NCBI GenBank assembly: GCA_964020155.1
Contig: OZ026546.1
Span: 2,137,400 to 2,201,399 of the forward strand
Origin: Chondrilla cf. caribensis
Lineage: Eukaryota > Porifera > Demospongiae > Chondrillida > Chondrillidae
Direction of reading: 5' to 3'
Length of the DNA: 64,000 nucleotides
Both the position numbers and the translations under genes were made by a program. Within the stretch, counting starts at the first letter, position 1. Each line of letters opens with the position of its first letter. The notes below the pieces were generated by a model. The model saw only the letters and a program-made list of their open reading frames with translations. It had not been told where the DNA came from and searched no databases. Below, one piece after another: positions 37,595 to 47,919 of the stretch.

Positions 37595-37795
37595 TACAGT
37601 GGAACCTCTCTATAAAGGACACATTGGGAGCAGGTAATTTGTCCACTGTAGAGAGGTTGTCCAATCTTCAGAGGTAAAAAATGTATTAACACTATAGGAA
37701 AATCTATTTTTGGTGCCTTACAGAGTGTCCTTGTAGAGAGGTAATTTCTATGGTGTCCTTTATTGGGAGAGTCCTTTAATAGAGGTTCCACTGTA
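37595..37795. mobile_element. TA-flanked pogo-type MITE upstream of C
   Basis: Same element and same insertion site as 22250-22451. The corresponding place before D (about 45.12 kb) is empty. Confidence 0.75.
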
Positions 37796-37799
37796 TGCT

Positions 37800-38032
37800 C
37801 AGGTGCAGTGTCTCTATAACACATAGGTTTAATAGTGGGCGAATTTTAATGAATGTAAGAATAATATGGCTGACGCGTCTTACCAGTGACTGTGTCCTGG
37901 CGGAGGTACGTTAGCGTTATCACATAGCGTGACACAAACGAATTGAAGTGCTCAAGCTTTAGAATATAATTGTCAGACAATTTTAAAATCGTTTAATGTG
38001 TTACTTCTTTCAGGAGTTCCAGGATATTCAAG
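37800..38032 (+). promoter_or_regulatory. 5' module of gene C: probable promoter and 5' exon
   Basis: Copy of the block before B, ending CCAGGATATTCAAG|GTGAGT, 1.8 kb upstream of the C signal-peptide exon. The short upstream ORF here is cut after seven codons. Confidence 0.5.
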
Positions 38033-38189
38033 GTGAGTCCTCGATGACAAATTCGTATAGGCCTCGTAGACTAAAGAGTAAACTGTTACTGGGTTAAAAG
38101 CAGTACAGTATCCCTACATCTGTGATGTAGTATATTCAGTCAAATTGGCTAATTTCGGACGTGTTCATTAACAGAGGACTTATCAACTT

Positions 38190-38610
38190 GAGTCAGAGCA
38201 GGCGTTTGTGGCATCGATCTACTGTAGGGTATCTGATATAGTATTCCTGTTCTATTTTCTTTGGGGATGGGATCCTTAGGGTAAACACTTAGTGTTCTTA
38301 GGATGTTGATTTGTCTTGATCCCTAAGGGTGCAAGAATTTGTCTAATGGCTTCTGAGGTGTTCTTTACATAGGGGATGGTTGAAGGTGGTGTCTGCGAGA
38401 TGTCGTCTTGAACTGGGTTGGGGAGTGGGTTTGGGTGGATCTTTGATTAAGTACCTGGAGTATCTGTTGATCTTGAGGGAAAAGGTAATGGGTGTGGAGG
38501 GTAGGTTCTGAGCTCGGCAGTTTAAGGTTTGTACTATGGCTAGCTTGCGAGCAACAGGATGGTTGGATTGGAAACTGATATTTATCTGTATAATTAAGTG
38601 GGCTTTCAAT
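38190..38610 (-). pseudogene. Penelope-type relic upstream of C
   Basis: Diverged, frame-broken copy of 22845-23235: LKLPSSEP..., INRYSRYLIKDPPKPTPQP, and TT(F)..IP remnants in two frames. Confidence 0.4.
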
Positions 38611-39800
38611 ACACTGTGGTGGCCAAAGTCTTGTTAGGTCCACAGGAGATAAGTACACCTAGGACTTCATCATAGTGGTACTACATACTTAATGTGTAAT
38701 ATATGTACCCTAGCTGCATAGCAGTACTTTGGTATGATAGTCAGTTATGTTTGTATCTTTATAATACGTGACCATGCCTCGGAAATTAAAGCTAATATAA
38801 GACATCTGGAGAAGTGCATATGACAGAATCACAAATGTATTCTTCCTGGTTCCATGTACACCTAGCCTTACATACTTTATTTAAAAATTTACAGTTCCAT
38901 CCAATCCTTTATCCAAAATAATTTTCCACTATTTTGCTAAGTATTGTTTTGTGTTGTTTTTCCTTGCGTTGGAGTCACCTCTGTAGTGGGGTGTACTTGG
39001 GACCTTCGTTGGAGTGTACTCATTCTCCAAAGTTGACTCCTTCATCAGAGTCCACTTCTTGAACCAAGTTCCATGACTCCTTTGTTACAGTCCAGTCTTT
39101 GTGTATAGAGTACAATCTGAATCAGCTACTTAATCTGTATCCAAATACTGAATATCATTCTGCATTAGAACCTCGACATAATAGTCATTTGTTAGGTGTT
39201 CCTTTCTCGTCTTGACATTTATTCACTCTTGCATAGGTGAACAACTCAGTCATTCGATTGCACAAGTCCTGGTACAAACTTGGCACAGGCATTATTAACA
39301 GGCACTTACATACTGTCAGAGTCAACTTGGTACAGAACAGCCTGGTCTCAGGTCTTTCACATATGAGTGGTCAAGGCTGTACCAGTAAAAAGTGAAGATT
39401 TGGTTGAGCTAACATAGGAAAAAAAATTAGGATCAATTTCATTTCCTTACTATCCGAATTTTGATACTACTATACTACTTTGATACTACAATTAAGTACA
39501 TAGATAAAACTTTTGTGCATGCAATCAAGGACTAGCCCTTTTAATACTCCAAACTAAACTCTCCATGTGCACACAGTGCATATTTTTCTATATTTTGTAA
39601 CTGTGTAGCCCCCAGTCAATATTACGTTGTCGCAGAGGTTAACATGCATACTATTACTATTCAGTTACAGTATGATATTGCAACAAACCATAATACACAC
39701 ATTAATTTTATATATGTCATGCAATTAATATTGTTGGGTGTTATCATACATATCAGATTTTGTATAGTTATATACAGAGAGAAATTATTACACCAAAATT

Positions 39801-39879
39801 ATGAAGAGCTCAGTATACAGCCTACCAATGGTTGGTCACCTTTTTCCACTGTTTCTACAGCTGTATTCTTCAGTACAAG
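39801..39879 (+). CDS. Gene C exon 1: signal peptide
   Basis: [20 protein letters not shown] then LYSSVQ|G; donor CAAG|GTATAC, phase 1. Same length and start as in B and D. Confidence 0.85.
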
Positions 39880-41851
39880 GTATACATACATATCCATATG
39901 TACATATCTGTAATTTTTTATTATAGTGTATAATGTGCAGATATTTCGTTTATAAGTACATGCTCCATTAAATATTAATCACAGACCACATAAAACATGA
40001 AATGATCATATCAAATGAATATTGAACTGGAAATCTGAAGAACTTGATGATCTCCGTCCAATCTCTTATTGGATTATACTGTGGGTAGATAAATAATGTT
40101 GTTCTTCGTAAAGATATACATATGTGTCTATTTACAATTAGAACAGAGTATGAAATGGACAGTATTAATTTTATTATATTTACATAATATAATATTATAT
40201 TTTATTGGTTATTAATTTTCTGTATTTCAGAAAAATAAGCTATAGGACTTGTATACCCTTTAAACAGTCTCATCAATCTGACTCAATCTCTCAATTCTCC
40301 TCAATGGGAATCAAACTGTAAATTATGTCATTGAAAATTGTAGTTCATTAAAGTGCACTTTTGCAAATGTGATTTTGTCAACGTTTCCCAGTGCTGATGG
40401 TGTTTCATTTTCACTTCAGATCCCCTTTAGTGATGTACAGTAATATGTACATTTATGTTATGATATTGATATTATTATCTGTTGCACTTTTGTTAGGTCA
40501 AACAGCAATGCTGACTGGTACTAACTATGCCAGTGGCAGTGGATTCTGTTTTGGTGATCAACAACTGAAAGAAGGAACTCCATTCGTATCATGTACACAT
40601 TCAGGATTCAGTGGAACAGTTGCTTTTCTTTCCACATTATGGTCCTTTGATGGTGGTTCAACATTCCTAAATGAGGCTTCTGTGGATAGCATGTTTGCTG
40701 GACGTATTGATGCTGTGAACATGGAACCAGTGGAAGTACGACTGAACATTGTCAATGTTACTAATTTGGGAGTGTCCTCTGTTGCCTGTAGGATAACAGC
40801 ATCAGCTGCTAATGGTGACCCCTTAGGAAACACACCACTGTCAGCAACAGCAAATATCTCTGTTGTCAATAGTAAGTAAAATTGTGTTTTTTATATAAAT
40901 GTTGATTAGGACTATCGAGGTGCTTGATAATAATCATTGTAGTCAGTAAATGTTATTTAAAACAGACATTATGCAGTACATCATTATATTATTCCTTATT
41001 TCTAATTTACTTGAAGTAATATTTCATGATTAGTAGCTACACATTACTTTGCATGTGTAACATTGATACAGACTTTCTGTTTAGTCGAGGTTATCTAAAT
41101 ATCCAACATGCAGATCCATTCACCTAGTAAATGAATTAGTCATGTGCTTTAAGCGTCACTTGTCTGTACCCTCACCCATGTACGTATATCGAAGCTATAG
41201 GTATACTTGAGTATTTTATTCCTAGTATTTAGGCACATTTATGTGATATGTCAGGAGTTATACGGAACCCAAGGACCCATCTGTATTCACCATTGACATG
41301 TTAATGTATTTTCACAGTGACCTATAATGTTAGTTATGGTGGTATATTCTAAGTAGAAGAGGTCAGGTACCGGGAGATTATGCATTATCATATTGCATTA
41401 TCTGTTAGCTCTGAAATGAATTCCACAGAATGTGAATTTCTTTAATCTTCAATTAAAATGACACTACATTTATTGCCGAGCAGAGGCATAACACGGATAT
41501 TAATTTTATCTGAGTCCTCTAAATTGAAAGGTACATATTAGCAAGAAATGATCTTAAAGTAAGAAAAGGACATCAAAAGACTCTTACTAACTACACAGGT
41601 ATTTGCAGTTTACAGCCCTTTCCTGTACTAATAATTATTGTAATGCGAGATCATAATATTGGTTAATTGCTGTGAAATCATAAACCTTATCTAGTGAGGT
41701 TCGGAAATATGATTATAACTAGTAGGTGCATCACATAGGAATTAATTCAGGGTATGCACACACACTTACACACATATGTACACATGCTGCACAAATACAT
41801 ATACGACACACACACACACACGCACACATGCTGCACAAATACATATATGAT

Positions 41852-41926
<75 letters not shown>

Positions 41927-42297
41927 AGTGTTGTGGTAATGGTAATTGGTAATTGTAATTTGCTGTAATCAATTACACATTTGTTATTAATTATAATTTA
42001 ATTGTAATTGAGATTTTTTTTACTGGAGAATTTGTAATGGTAGTTGATTACATTCAACTTTTTGTGTAATCGATGCACAATTACACAATTACATGCAATT
42101 ACATTCGTCCTTGCTCACCTGGATATGAAAGGATTTCAACTCAATGAGGGGTATAGTATTGTATATTGCATATAAGGTTGAGTTCTTTGCCATTGTTGGA
42201 AATCAACACTGGTGACTGAGAAGGTGGAAGAATTATTGGCTGAAACAGTTATTGTAATGGTAATTGATTACTTGTTAGCTGTAATTACCACAACACT

Positions 42298-42367
<70 letters not shown>

Positions 42368-42377
42368 TGTGTGTGTG

Positions 42378-42445
<68 letters not shown>

Positions 42446-42455
42446 TGTGTGTGTG

Positions 42456-42534
<79 letters not shown>

Positions 42535-43727
42535 ATGTGTGTGTGCTGTACTGCAGTAATTGCTGTATCGATTCTGTTTTATTATATTCATCCCGACTCT
42601 AATATTGTGGATGTCAATAAAGACATACATCATAGTACCTTTCCAATACTACAGCTGTTCCAGCACCAAGAGTAACCAGTGGTGGTGTGTCACATACAAC
42701 TGTTGACATTGTACTGATGAGACCAAATGGACTTTGTGAAGGGCTCAGTGACTATCCAATAACCTACATAATTGAAGTGTTCAGTGATAAAGTCCCGATC
42801 ACAACAAGGAATGTGACTTCCACAGGAGCTACCACTAACTATACCATATCTGATCTTACAAGTATGACAATGTATACTGTGAATGTCAGAGCAGTGTTGA
42901 ATGTGGTCAGTCAGAGCTCAACAGCAATGTTTGGTTTCACAACATTAGGTGGTAGGTTGTGTGCAGTGTACACATGCACTCTGCATGAGTATCAGCTTAC
43001 TTGTTGTATAATGTTATATATCTTTCTCAATTTGCTAGATGTTAAGGAATGTGATATTGACCCCCCTCCATGTGATCAGATATGTAGAAATACAGTATGT
43101 AGTTTCATTTGCAGTTGTGTTTCTGGCTACACCTTAGCGGAGGATGGTGTGACCTGCAATAGAGAACAAGGTACAGTAGTATTGTGCTTTTAGGAGCCTT
43201 CAGAAATGTAGTTTTATCTTTCTTCTTCATTCATCCTAAAATGTTTGATCTTGAGGGTCATCCTCAGTACCAAATGTTTGACCCTCAGTTTTTGAAAATT
43301 ACGGGAAATGAAATAAAATGATATGTAGTGTACCAGCATTTCTAAACGTTCCTGAAAGCCAAAGGGTTTATCAAAAATGTTCTATACGATTAATTATATA
43401 TGCAAAGTGCAATACTGTTATATTATAGGCTGTAGTAATTGGAAATCTTCAATTCTCTCCTAATCAGAATCCCCCTGCACTGCTCCTGTTGGGATATCAG
43501 GATGCTCATACAGTGTTCCTGTTGGGATATCAGTTGCTGTCACCTTCACAGTAACATCAGTAGTGTCCTCATCAGTGACTGCTGTTGTCATGTACCTTGT
43601 ATGTATCAGGAAGAAGAGGAGTGGAGTAGTCAAGGACACAGGAACTAGTGGAGATATCTATGAAGATCCCGATAGAAGTGATGATATTAAAATGGATCCC
43701 TCACCAGCTTATCAGACTGTGGCTTAA
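39801..43727 (+). CDS. Receptor gene C (SP-Ig-FN3-EGF-TM/tail, class 2), intact
   Basis: Joining 39801-39879, 40497-40871, 42655-42951, 43039-43170 and 43468-43727 gives 1143 nt with no stop before TAA: 380 aa. Signal peptide 1-26, Ig-like 27-151, FN3 152-250, EGF 251-294, membrane helix about 315-341, tail to 380 with Y359 (IYEDP) and Y376 (SPAYQTVA). All four introns are GT-AG in phase 1. The only copy in the window with no lesion. A single-pass surface protein with no enzymatic domain, so it would signal or be sorted through tail tyrosines. An adhesion or recognition role is inferred from domain makeup. Intron 2 holds very long CA/TG tracts flanking a TIR-like element; the other introns hold nothing notable. 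Confidence 0.85.
40497..40871 (+). CDS. Gene C exon 2: Ig-like domain
   Basis: Acceptor TTTTGTTAG, donor AATA|GTAAGT, 125 codons. Core cysteines in FVSCTHSGF and SSVACR, tryptophan in LWSFDGG, sequon NVTN. The segment after ACR (ITASAANGDPLGN) is unlike B and D. An in-frame hydrophobic leader (MILILLSVALLLGQ) reads in from 40460. Confidence 0.9.
41806..41925. repeat. (CA)n microsatellite
   Basis: A long CA tract preceded by two copies of ACATGCTGCACAAATACATA. It runs directly into the left end of an inverted-repeat element. Confidence 0.95.
41924..42300. mobile_element. 377-bp inverted-repeat element with hAT-like ends
   Basis: Begins ACCAGTGTTGTGGTAAT and ends with its exact reverse complement ATTACCACAACACTGGT. 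The CAGTGTTG terminus and internal (T)GTAATTG words resemble hAT-type non-autonomous elements. No ORF of note. It separates a (CA)n from a (TG)n tract, so the inverted symmetry extends beyond the element. Confidence 0.55.
42299..42546. repeat. (TG)n microsatellite
   Basis: About 245 bp of GT dinucleotides with periodic CTTGTGTGTGTGCATG interruptions at two nearly regular positions, suggesting higher-order duplication inside the tract. Confidence 0.95.
42655..42951 (+). CDS. Gene C exon 3: fibronectin type III domain
   Basis: Acceptor CAATACTACAG, donor GGTG|GTAGGT, 99 codons, phase 1 on both sides. VPAPRVTSGGVSHTTVDI, YPITYIIEVFSDK, NYTISDLTSMTMYTVNVRA and VVSQSS...FTTL. Confidence 0.9.
43039..43170 (+). 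CDS. Gene C exon 4: EGF domain
   Basis: Acceptor TTTGCTAG, donor CAAG|GTACAG, 44 codons, phase 1 on both sides. DVKECDIDPPPCDQICRN, then VCSFICSCVSGYTLAEDGVT and C. Six canonical cysteines plus one extra (T-V-C-S, where D has V-G-S). The preceding intron is only 87 nt, in frame and stop-free. Confidence 0.85.
43468..43727 (+). CDS. Gene C exon 5: transmembrane segment and class 2 tail
   Basis: Acceptor CTCCTAATCAG in phase 1. Pre-membrane ESPCTAPVGISGCSYSVPVG contains a duplicated PVGIS and two cysteines not both present in D. The helix (VAVTFTVTSVVSSSVTAVVM) is followed by YLVCIRKKRSG, then GDIYEDPDRSDDIKMDPS and PAYQTVA before TAA. No start methionine is needed because it is an internal exon. 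Confidence 0.85.
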
Positions 43728-43830
43728 GTCAATGTACTTTGAAGTTTGGTGACATGTTTTTATCAGACATTTTTTGAAACAAATTAACTAATCCTGTAAA
43801 AGTAATGTAAGAATTCTACATGGGCTGTAT

Positions 43831-43836
43831 AATAAA
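43831..43836 (+). terminator. Poly(A) signal candidate, gene C
   Basis: AATAAA about 100 bp after the stop codon. Confidence 0.5.
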
Positions 43837-43839
43837 TAT

Positions 43840-45110
43840 CGACTTCATTAATAACTATACTCCACAGATGCCAGAAATGATTTGTGATCATGAGCGTCAG
43901 CTGGGTCAAGTTCAGACTTAAATAAGTTGACAATACTGGAAGTATATACTATTTAGAATGTTCTCTAGAGTAGTATACTCCCTCTTATAACACCCTAATT
44001 GGAACCATGCATATATTTACATAATATAAGACCTATTAGGTTATAAAGATGGTGTTATTAAGCCATTTACAGTTCAGTATGTTAATACTGTTCAAACTAT
44101 ATTAATACAAAAATGATGAATATTATTATTATAATTATTATTATACATAATATTATTATATTAAACAAATGTATAATGAATCATACACTGTTGATTTGCT
44201 ATTGGTAAACGGTAAATTGAATAGTTACTTAATAGACTAGAGATGGTTAACATTCCTGGTTACAATGCATTCCACATGTCAAGTTACTTTATGTACAAAC
44301 GTATCAAGGTCAGATACAACCATATCTTCTGACCCAATAAGTCTAAGAACTAAATTGAGAGCTAAAAATGTCCATAAAGCAGATTTTGTTATTGTCATTG
44401 GTAGCACAGTAGGAAAGTCTGTGTGGCAAAATTGTATATGGGAATTTTCCCCGGTGATTGAAAATAGTGTGGAAGATGGCAGAGAGCTGAAGGTGACAAA
44501 ATGAGGAAAATATATGTACAGAATTTTGAAGAAGGATTTTCCAAGCAGAATGTGAGGATAGCACTTTAAAAAGGGACATTCTGAAAGCTGTGAACACTGT
44601 ACTTTCACTTTTCTGTACTATAATGCATGTACGTATAACCCTACTCAGCTGCAATTATGTATTTTATTCCTTTATATGGCTGTTTGATCGTTTCCTAATT
44701 TACTGAGTCTCCATTAGTATAATATTATAGTATTAATGTTGTACCTTGAACATGTTGTGTATGTGTAGTATTATGCAACCTTACTCAGTCTGATATTAGC
44801 AGCTGCAGGTATACAATGAAAATACACCACTACCTGATATAATACAAACTTTGTTTCTGGTGAAATGATGGTAACATGTTACATAGATCATAATGTACAA
44901 CATTTAGTGTTAATTCACAACTATAATGATTATTTCATTAATTTATTGAAAATGAAGTAAAGTGAATTCAAGTTGAACCTTCAATGGGCTACAATGGTCA
45001 ATTCTTACAACTATACTTTATCCTACTATTATTTGGGTTTTGTTTGGTTTCCTACTGCTAATATCATGACTTAAATGGAAGTTGAAAATAACTGTTTTTC
45101 ACTGTTTATA
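43840..45110. other. Intergenic stretch between C and the D module
   Basis: AT-rich. Parts parallel the region after D (56.5-57.5 kb) and after A/B (the ATGGGCTA.AATGGTC.ATTCTTAC words near 44.98 kb). No exon seen; the reading frames at 44.27-44.65 kb overlap on both strands and are not conserved elsewhere in the window. Confidence 0.45.
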
Positions 45111-45114
45111 TTGT

Positions 45115-45664
45115 AGGGTAAGACTATGCTCAAGGTGCGCAGTGTCTCTATAGCGCATAGGTATGATAGTGGGCGCATTTTAATAAATGTAAGAATAATA
45201 TGGCTGACGCGTCTTATAACTGTTACAGTGACTGTGTCCTGGCGGTGGTACGTTAGCGATATCTATGGTGACACAAACGAATTGAAGTTTAAGAATATTA
45301 TTATTTCAGACAATTCTAAACTGATGTGTGACCACATCAAAGGATTTATTGTGTCTGTATATTTCATACAGATCTATATCGCCCTATATTTTAGTATGGT
45401 GGGAAAATACAGATACGTGTCATTTTCTAACACGGAAACTACTGGTTAACCTCCAAAAAGTATCCATTGTTGAAGTATTCGAATAGTTTACAGTCACTTG
45501 GAATCTTCAGAGCATTTAGCATCTGTTTAGATGTAGCATAACCTCCCTCCTCGTTGTACGATATCCACGTATGGAGGCGCTTAAAAGGATCAGTTTAGAA
45601 GCCGATTATAACCTATAAAATCGCTTACTGTGTTATTTCTTTGTGCGGTTCCAGGATATTCAAG
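45115..45664 (+). promoter_or_regulatory. 5' module of gene D: probable promoter and 5' exon
   Basis: Carries GTGGGCGCATTTTAATAAAT, ATGGCTGACGCGTCTTATAA and the shared end CCAGGATATTCAAG|GTGAGT. About 300 bp are inserted in the middle relative to B and C. The MITE found before B and C is absent. The signal-peptide exon of D is 4.4 kb downstream. Confidence 0.5.
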
Positions 45665-45849
45665 GTGAGTTATCGATGACAAATTCGTATATATACGTAG
45701 GTCCAGTAGAAATTACGAAAACTGTTACTGGGTTTAGAAAAGTGTGTTATACTGGGTTGAAAACAGTGTATTATCCCTAATTGTGTGATGTAGCATGTTT
45801 CGTTAAATTGACCAATTTCGGACGGTGTTCATTAACAGTGGACTTATAA

Positions 45850-46300
45850 ACATAAGTCAGAGTAGATGTTTGAGGCCATCTACTGCATGGCATCTCAGAT
45901 TCGGGTACACTATTCCCGCTGTATTTTCTTTGGGGACGGGATCCTTGGGGTGAACTCCAAGTGTTCTTACGATGTTGATTGGCTCGAAGGGCGTCTTGAT
46001 TCCTAAGGGTGCAAGAATTCGTCTAATGGCTTCTGAGGTGTTTTTACATAAGGGATGGTGACAAAAATGGTGTTTGATGGTGTTGTCTTTCTGGGTTGGG
46101 GAGTGAGCTTGGGTGGATGTTTGATTGAGTACCTAGGGTATCTGTTCTTCAGGGCCTGGGACTTTTCTGTCTCTTTCAGTAAAGGTAGTGTGTGTGGAGG
46201 GTGGGTCCTGAACTCGGTGGTTGAAGGTTTGTACTATGGCTAGCTTGTGAACAATGGGATATTTGCCAGTATAGGAAATTGTGGTATTCATCTGTATAAT
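45850..46300 (-). pseudogene. Penelope-type relic upstream of D
   Basis: Fourth copy of the relic. LQPPSSGPTLHTHYLY, NFLY and short IP.VK-like remnants are split among frames. Confidence 0.4.
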
Positions 46301-46739
46301 TTAGTGAGCTTTCTGTATACTGTGGTGGGTATAGTCTCGTCAAGTCTACAGGAGATGAGTACACCTAGGACTTCATCATAGTGGTACTACATACTTAATG
46401 TGTAATATATGTATCCTAGCTATATATATAGCAGTACTTGGTATGATAGTCGGTTATGTTTGCATCTTTACATGATGCAATACAGTGTGACATAATATGG
46501 GGTTGAACCTAATCACTTTTTCATGACCATGACTCCAAAATTTAAGCCAACATATCATCTGGAGAAGTGCATGTGACAGAATCACAAAATTAATGTACTA
46601 TCCTTCGGAATCCTGCAATTGTTCCATAATACACCTGGCCTTACATAATATACTTCATTCTTATATTCCATCTCATCCATTATCCAAGATATATCTTTCA
46701 CTACTTTACAAAGTTGACTCCTTTGTTTTGTGTTGTTTA

Positions 46740-46910
46740 TTCTTGTGCTGGACTCACCTTGGTATTGGGGCCAACTTTGGACCTTCGTTGGCGTGCACTC
46801 ATTGTTCCAAGTTGATTTATTCATAAGAGTGCACTCCTTCTACCAAGTTGGCTCTTTTGCTAGAGTTCACTCTTTTTGTCAAGTTTATACCAAGCTGACT
46901 CCTGTTTAGA
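46740..46910. repeat. Minisatellite of about 46 bp
   Basis: CGTTGGCGTGCACTCATT / AAGTTGATTTATTCATAAGA / CAAGTTGGCTCTTTTGCTAG units, homologous to arrays before B and C. Confidence 0.5.
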
Positions 46911-47130
46911 GTCCTACATACCTATACACTACATAAATTGTCTTCTAGTTGACAAATGCAAGTTGACTTATGGGTTAGGGTTAACTATTAATTTTTTTAT
47001 TATCCATGGAATATTAGTATAACTATTATCATGTAAATTATTTTTGAAATATAAAAACTATTGATTTGTATACATGTAGTCTCCTATATTGAAGTAACAG
47101 GCTATAAACTCTAAGGTATATGGAATACAA

Positions 47131-47153
<23 letters not shown>
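47131..47153. repeat. Poly(T) run
   Basis: About 23 consecutive T at the edge of the interval containing the transposase relic; possibly a retroelement tail in inverted orientation. Confidence 0.8.
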
Positions 47154-47163
<10 letters not shown>

Positions 47164-47483
47164 CTAAAGCTTTTACATAATATGTAATAATGACACCAAC
47201 GAATATGTAATAGTATGAAAATTACAAAAAATCAAGGTCAAAAAATAAAAGGTAAAATTTTCGGACTTATTATTATTCTCCACATACGTATTTTTCAATA
47301 AAGCTACTGATATATCTGCAGGAGCTATGGTACTAATTTTAATAATAGCTATCTTAATTTTTTAGCGCGGAGTGCCCTTTCCTACTGTTGTTACAATTGT
47401 ACTATATACGGTGAATGTGGCATTTCCAACACTAAATTGCTATGGCCTTGTATGAATACGCCATCTAATTCAATTAAGAATAC

Positions 47484-47852
47484 ATGCTTACTTCATTTTG
47501 GGATTACGGCATAAAGCGATTTCATACATGTGGCAGCCAACTACACAGTGTCCATTGTCAAGTCAGAGGACATCGTCATGCCCCTTGCCACTTATCGAAA
47601 AATATGTGGTACGTTTTACTTAATGGAGTGCACATTACATGTGAAGTGATTGGTAAGAGGAAAAAAGGGAATGGCCTAGAAGTTCCCTGTATATATACCT
47701 TCACAGGGACAGAAAAACTGGTTGAAAGAATAATAAAACTCACTACTAGTCACAGCCAACAGTCTGATAGATCAAATGTCACTATGGGTAGTTGCATTCA
47801 AGAAAGTCTCAGCCGTTTAGATACTGAGCCAACAAAAGAACATGCTGTATGA
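47484..47852 (+). other. Unrecognised reading frame of 122 codons
   Basis: The frame encodes LHSVHCQVRGHRHAPCHLSK, CEVIGKRKKGNGLEVPCIY and TFTGTEKLVERIIKL. An overlapping frame (VAANYTVSIVKSEDIVMPLA, TYRKICGTFY) also looks protein-like, which suggests a frameshifted older coding region. It adjoins the pogo-type transposase relic and could be cargo or a captured exon. I do not recognise the family. Confidence 0.25.
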
Positions 47853-47919
47853 TAATTCATTGTTGTAATATGTAAGTAATTATAATTATTGCATACAGTA
47901 ATCACTGGTAACTTTTGCC

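Noticed and set aside
41726..42675. Long reading frames of Cys-Val or Thr-His repeats on both strands
   Set aside because: They are translations of CA/TG microsatellites; every frame is open because the repeat lacks stops.
44265..44654. Overlapping frames of about 80-110 codons after gene C
   Set aside because: Three frames on two strands compete, and the parallel region after D does not preserve any of them.
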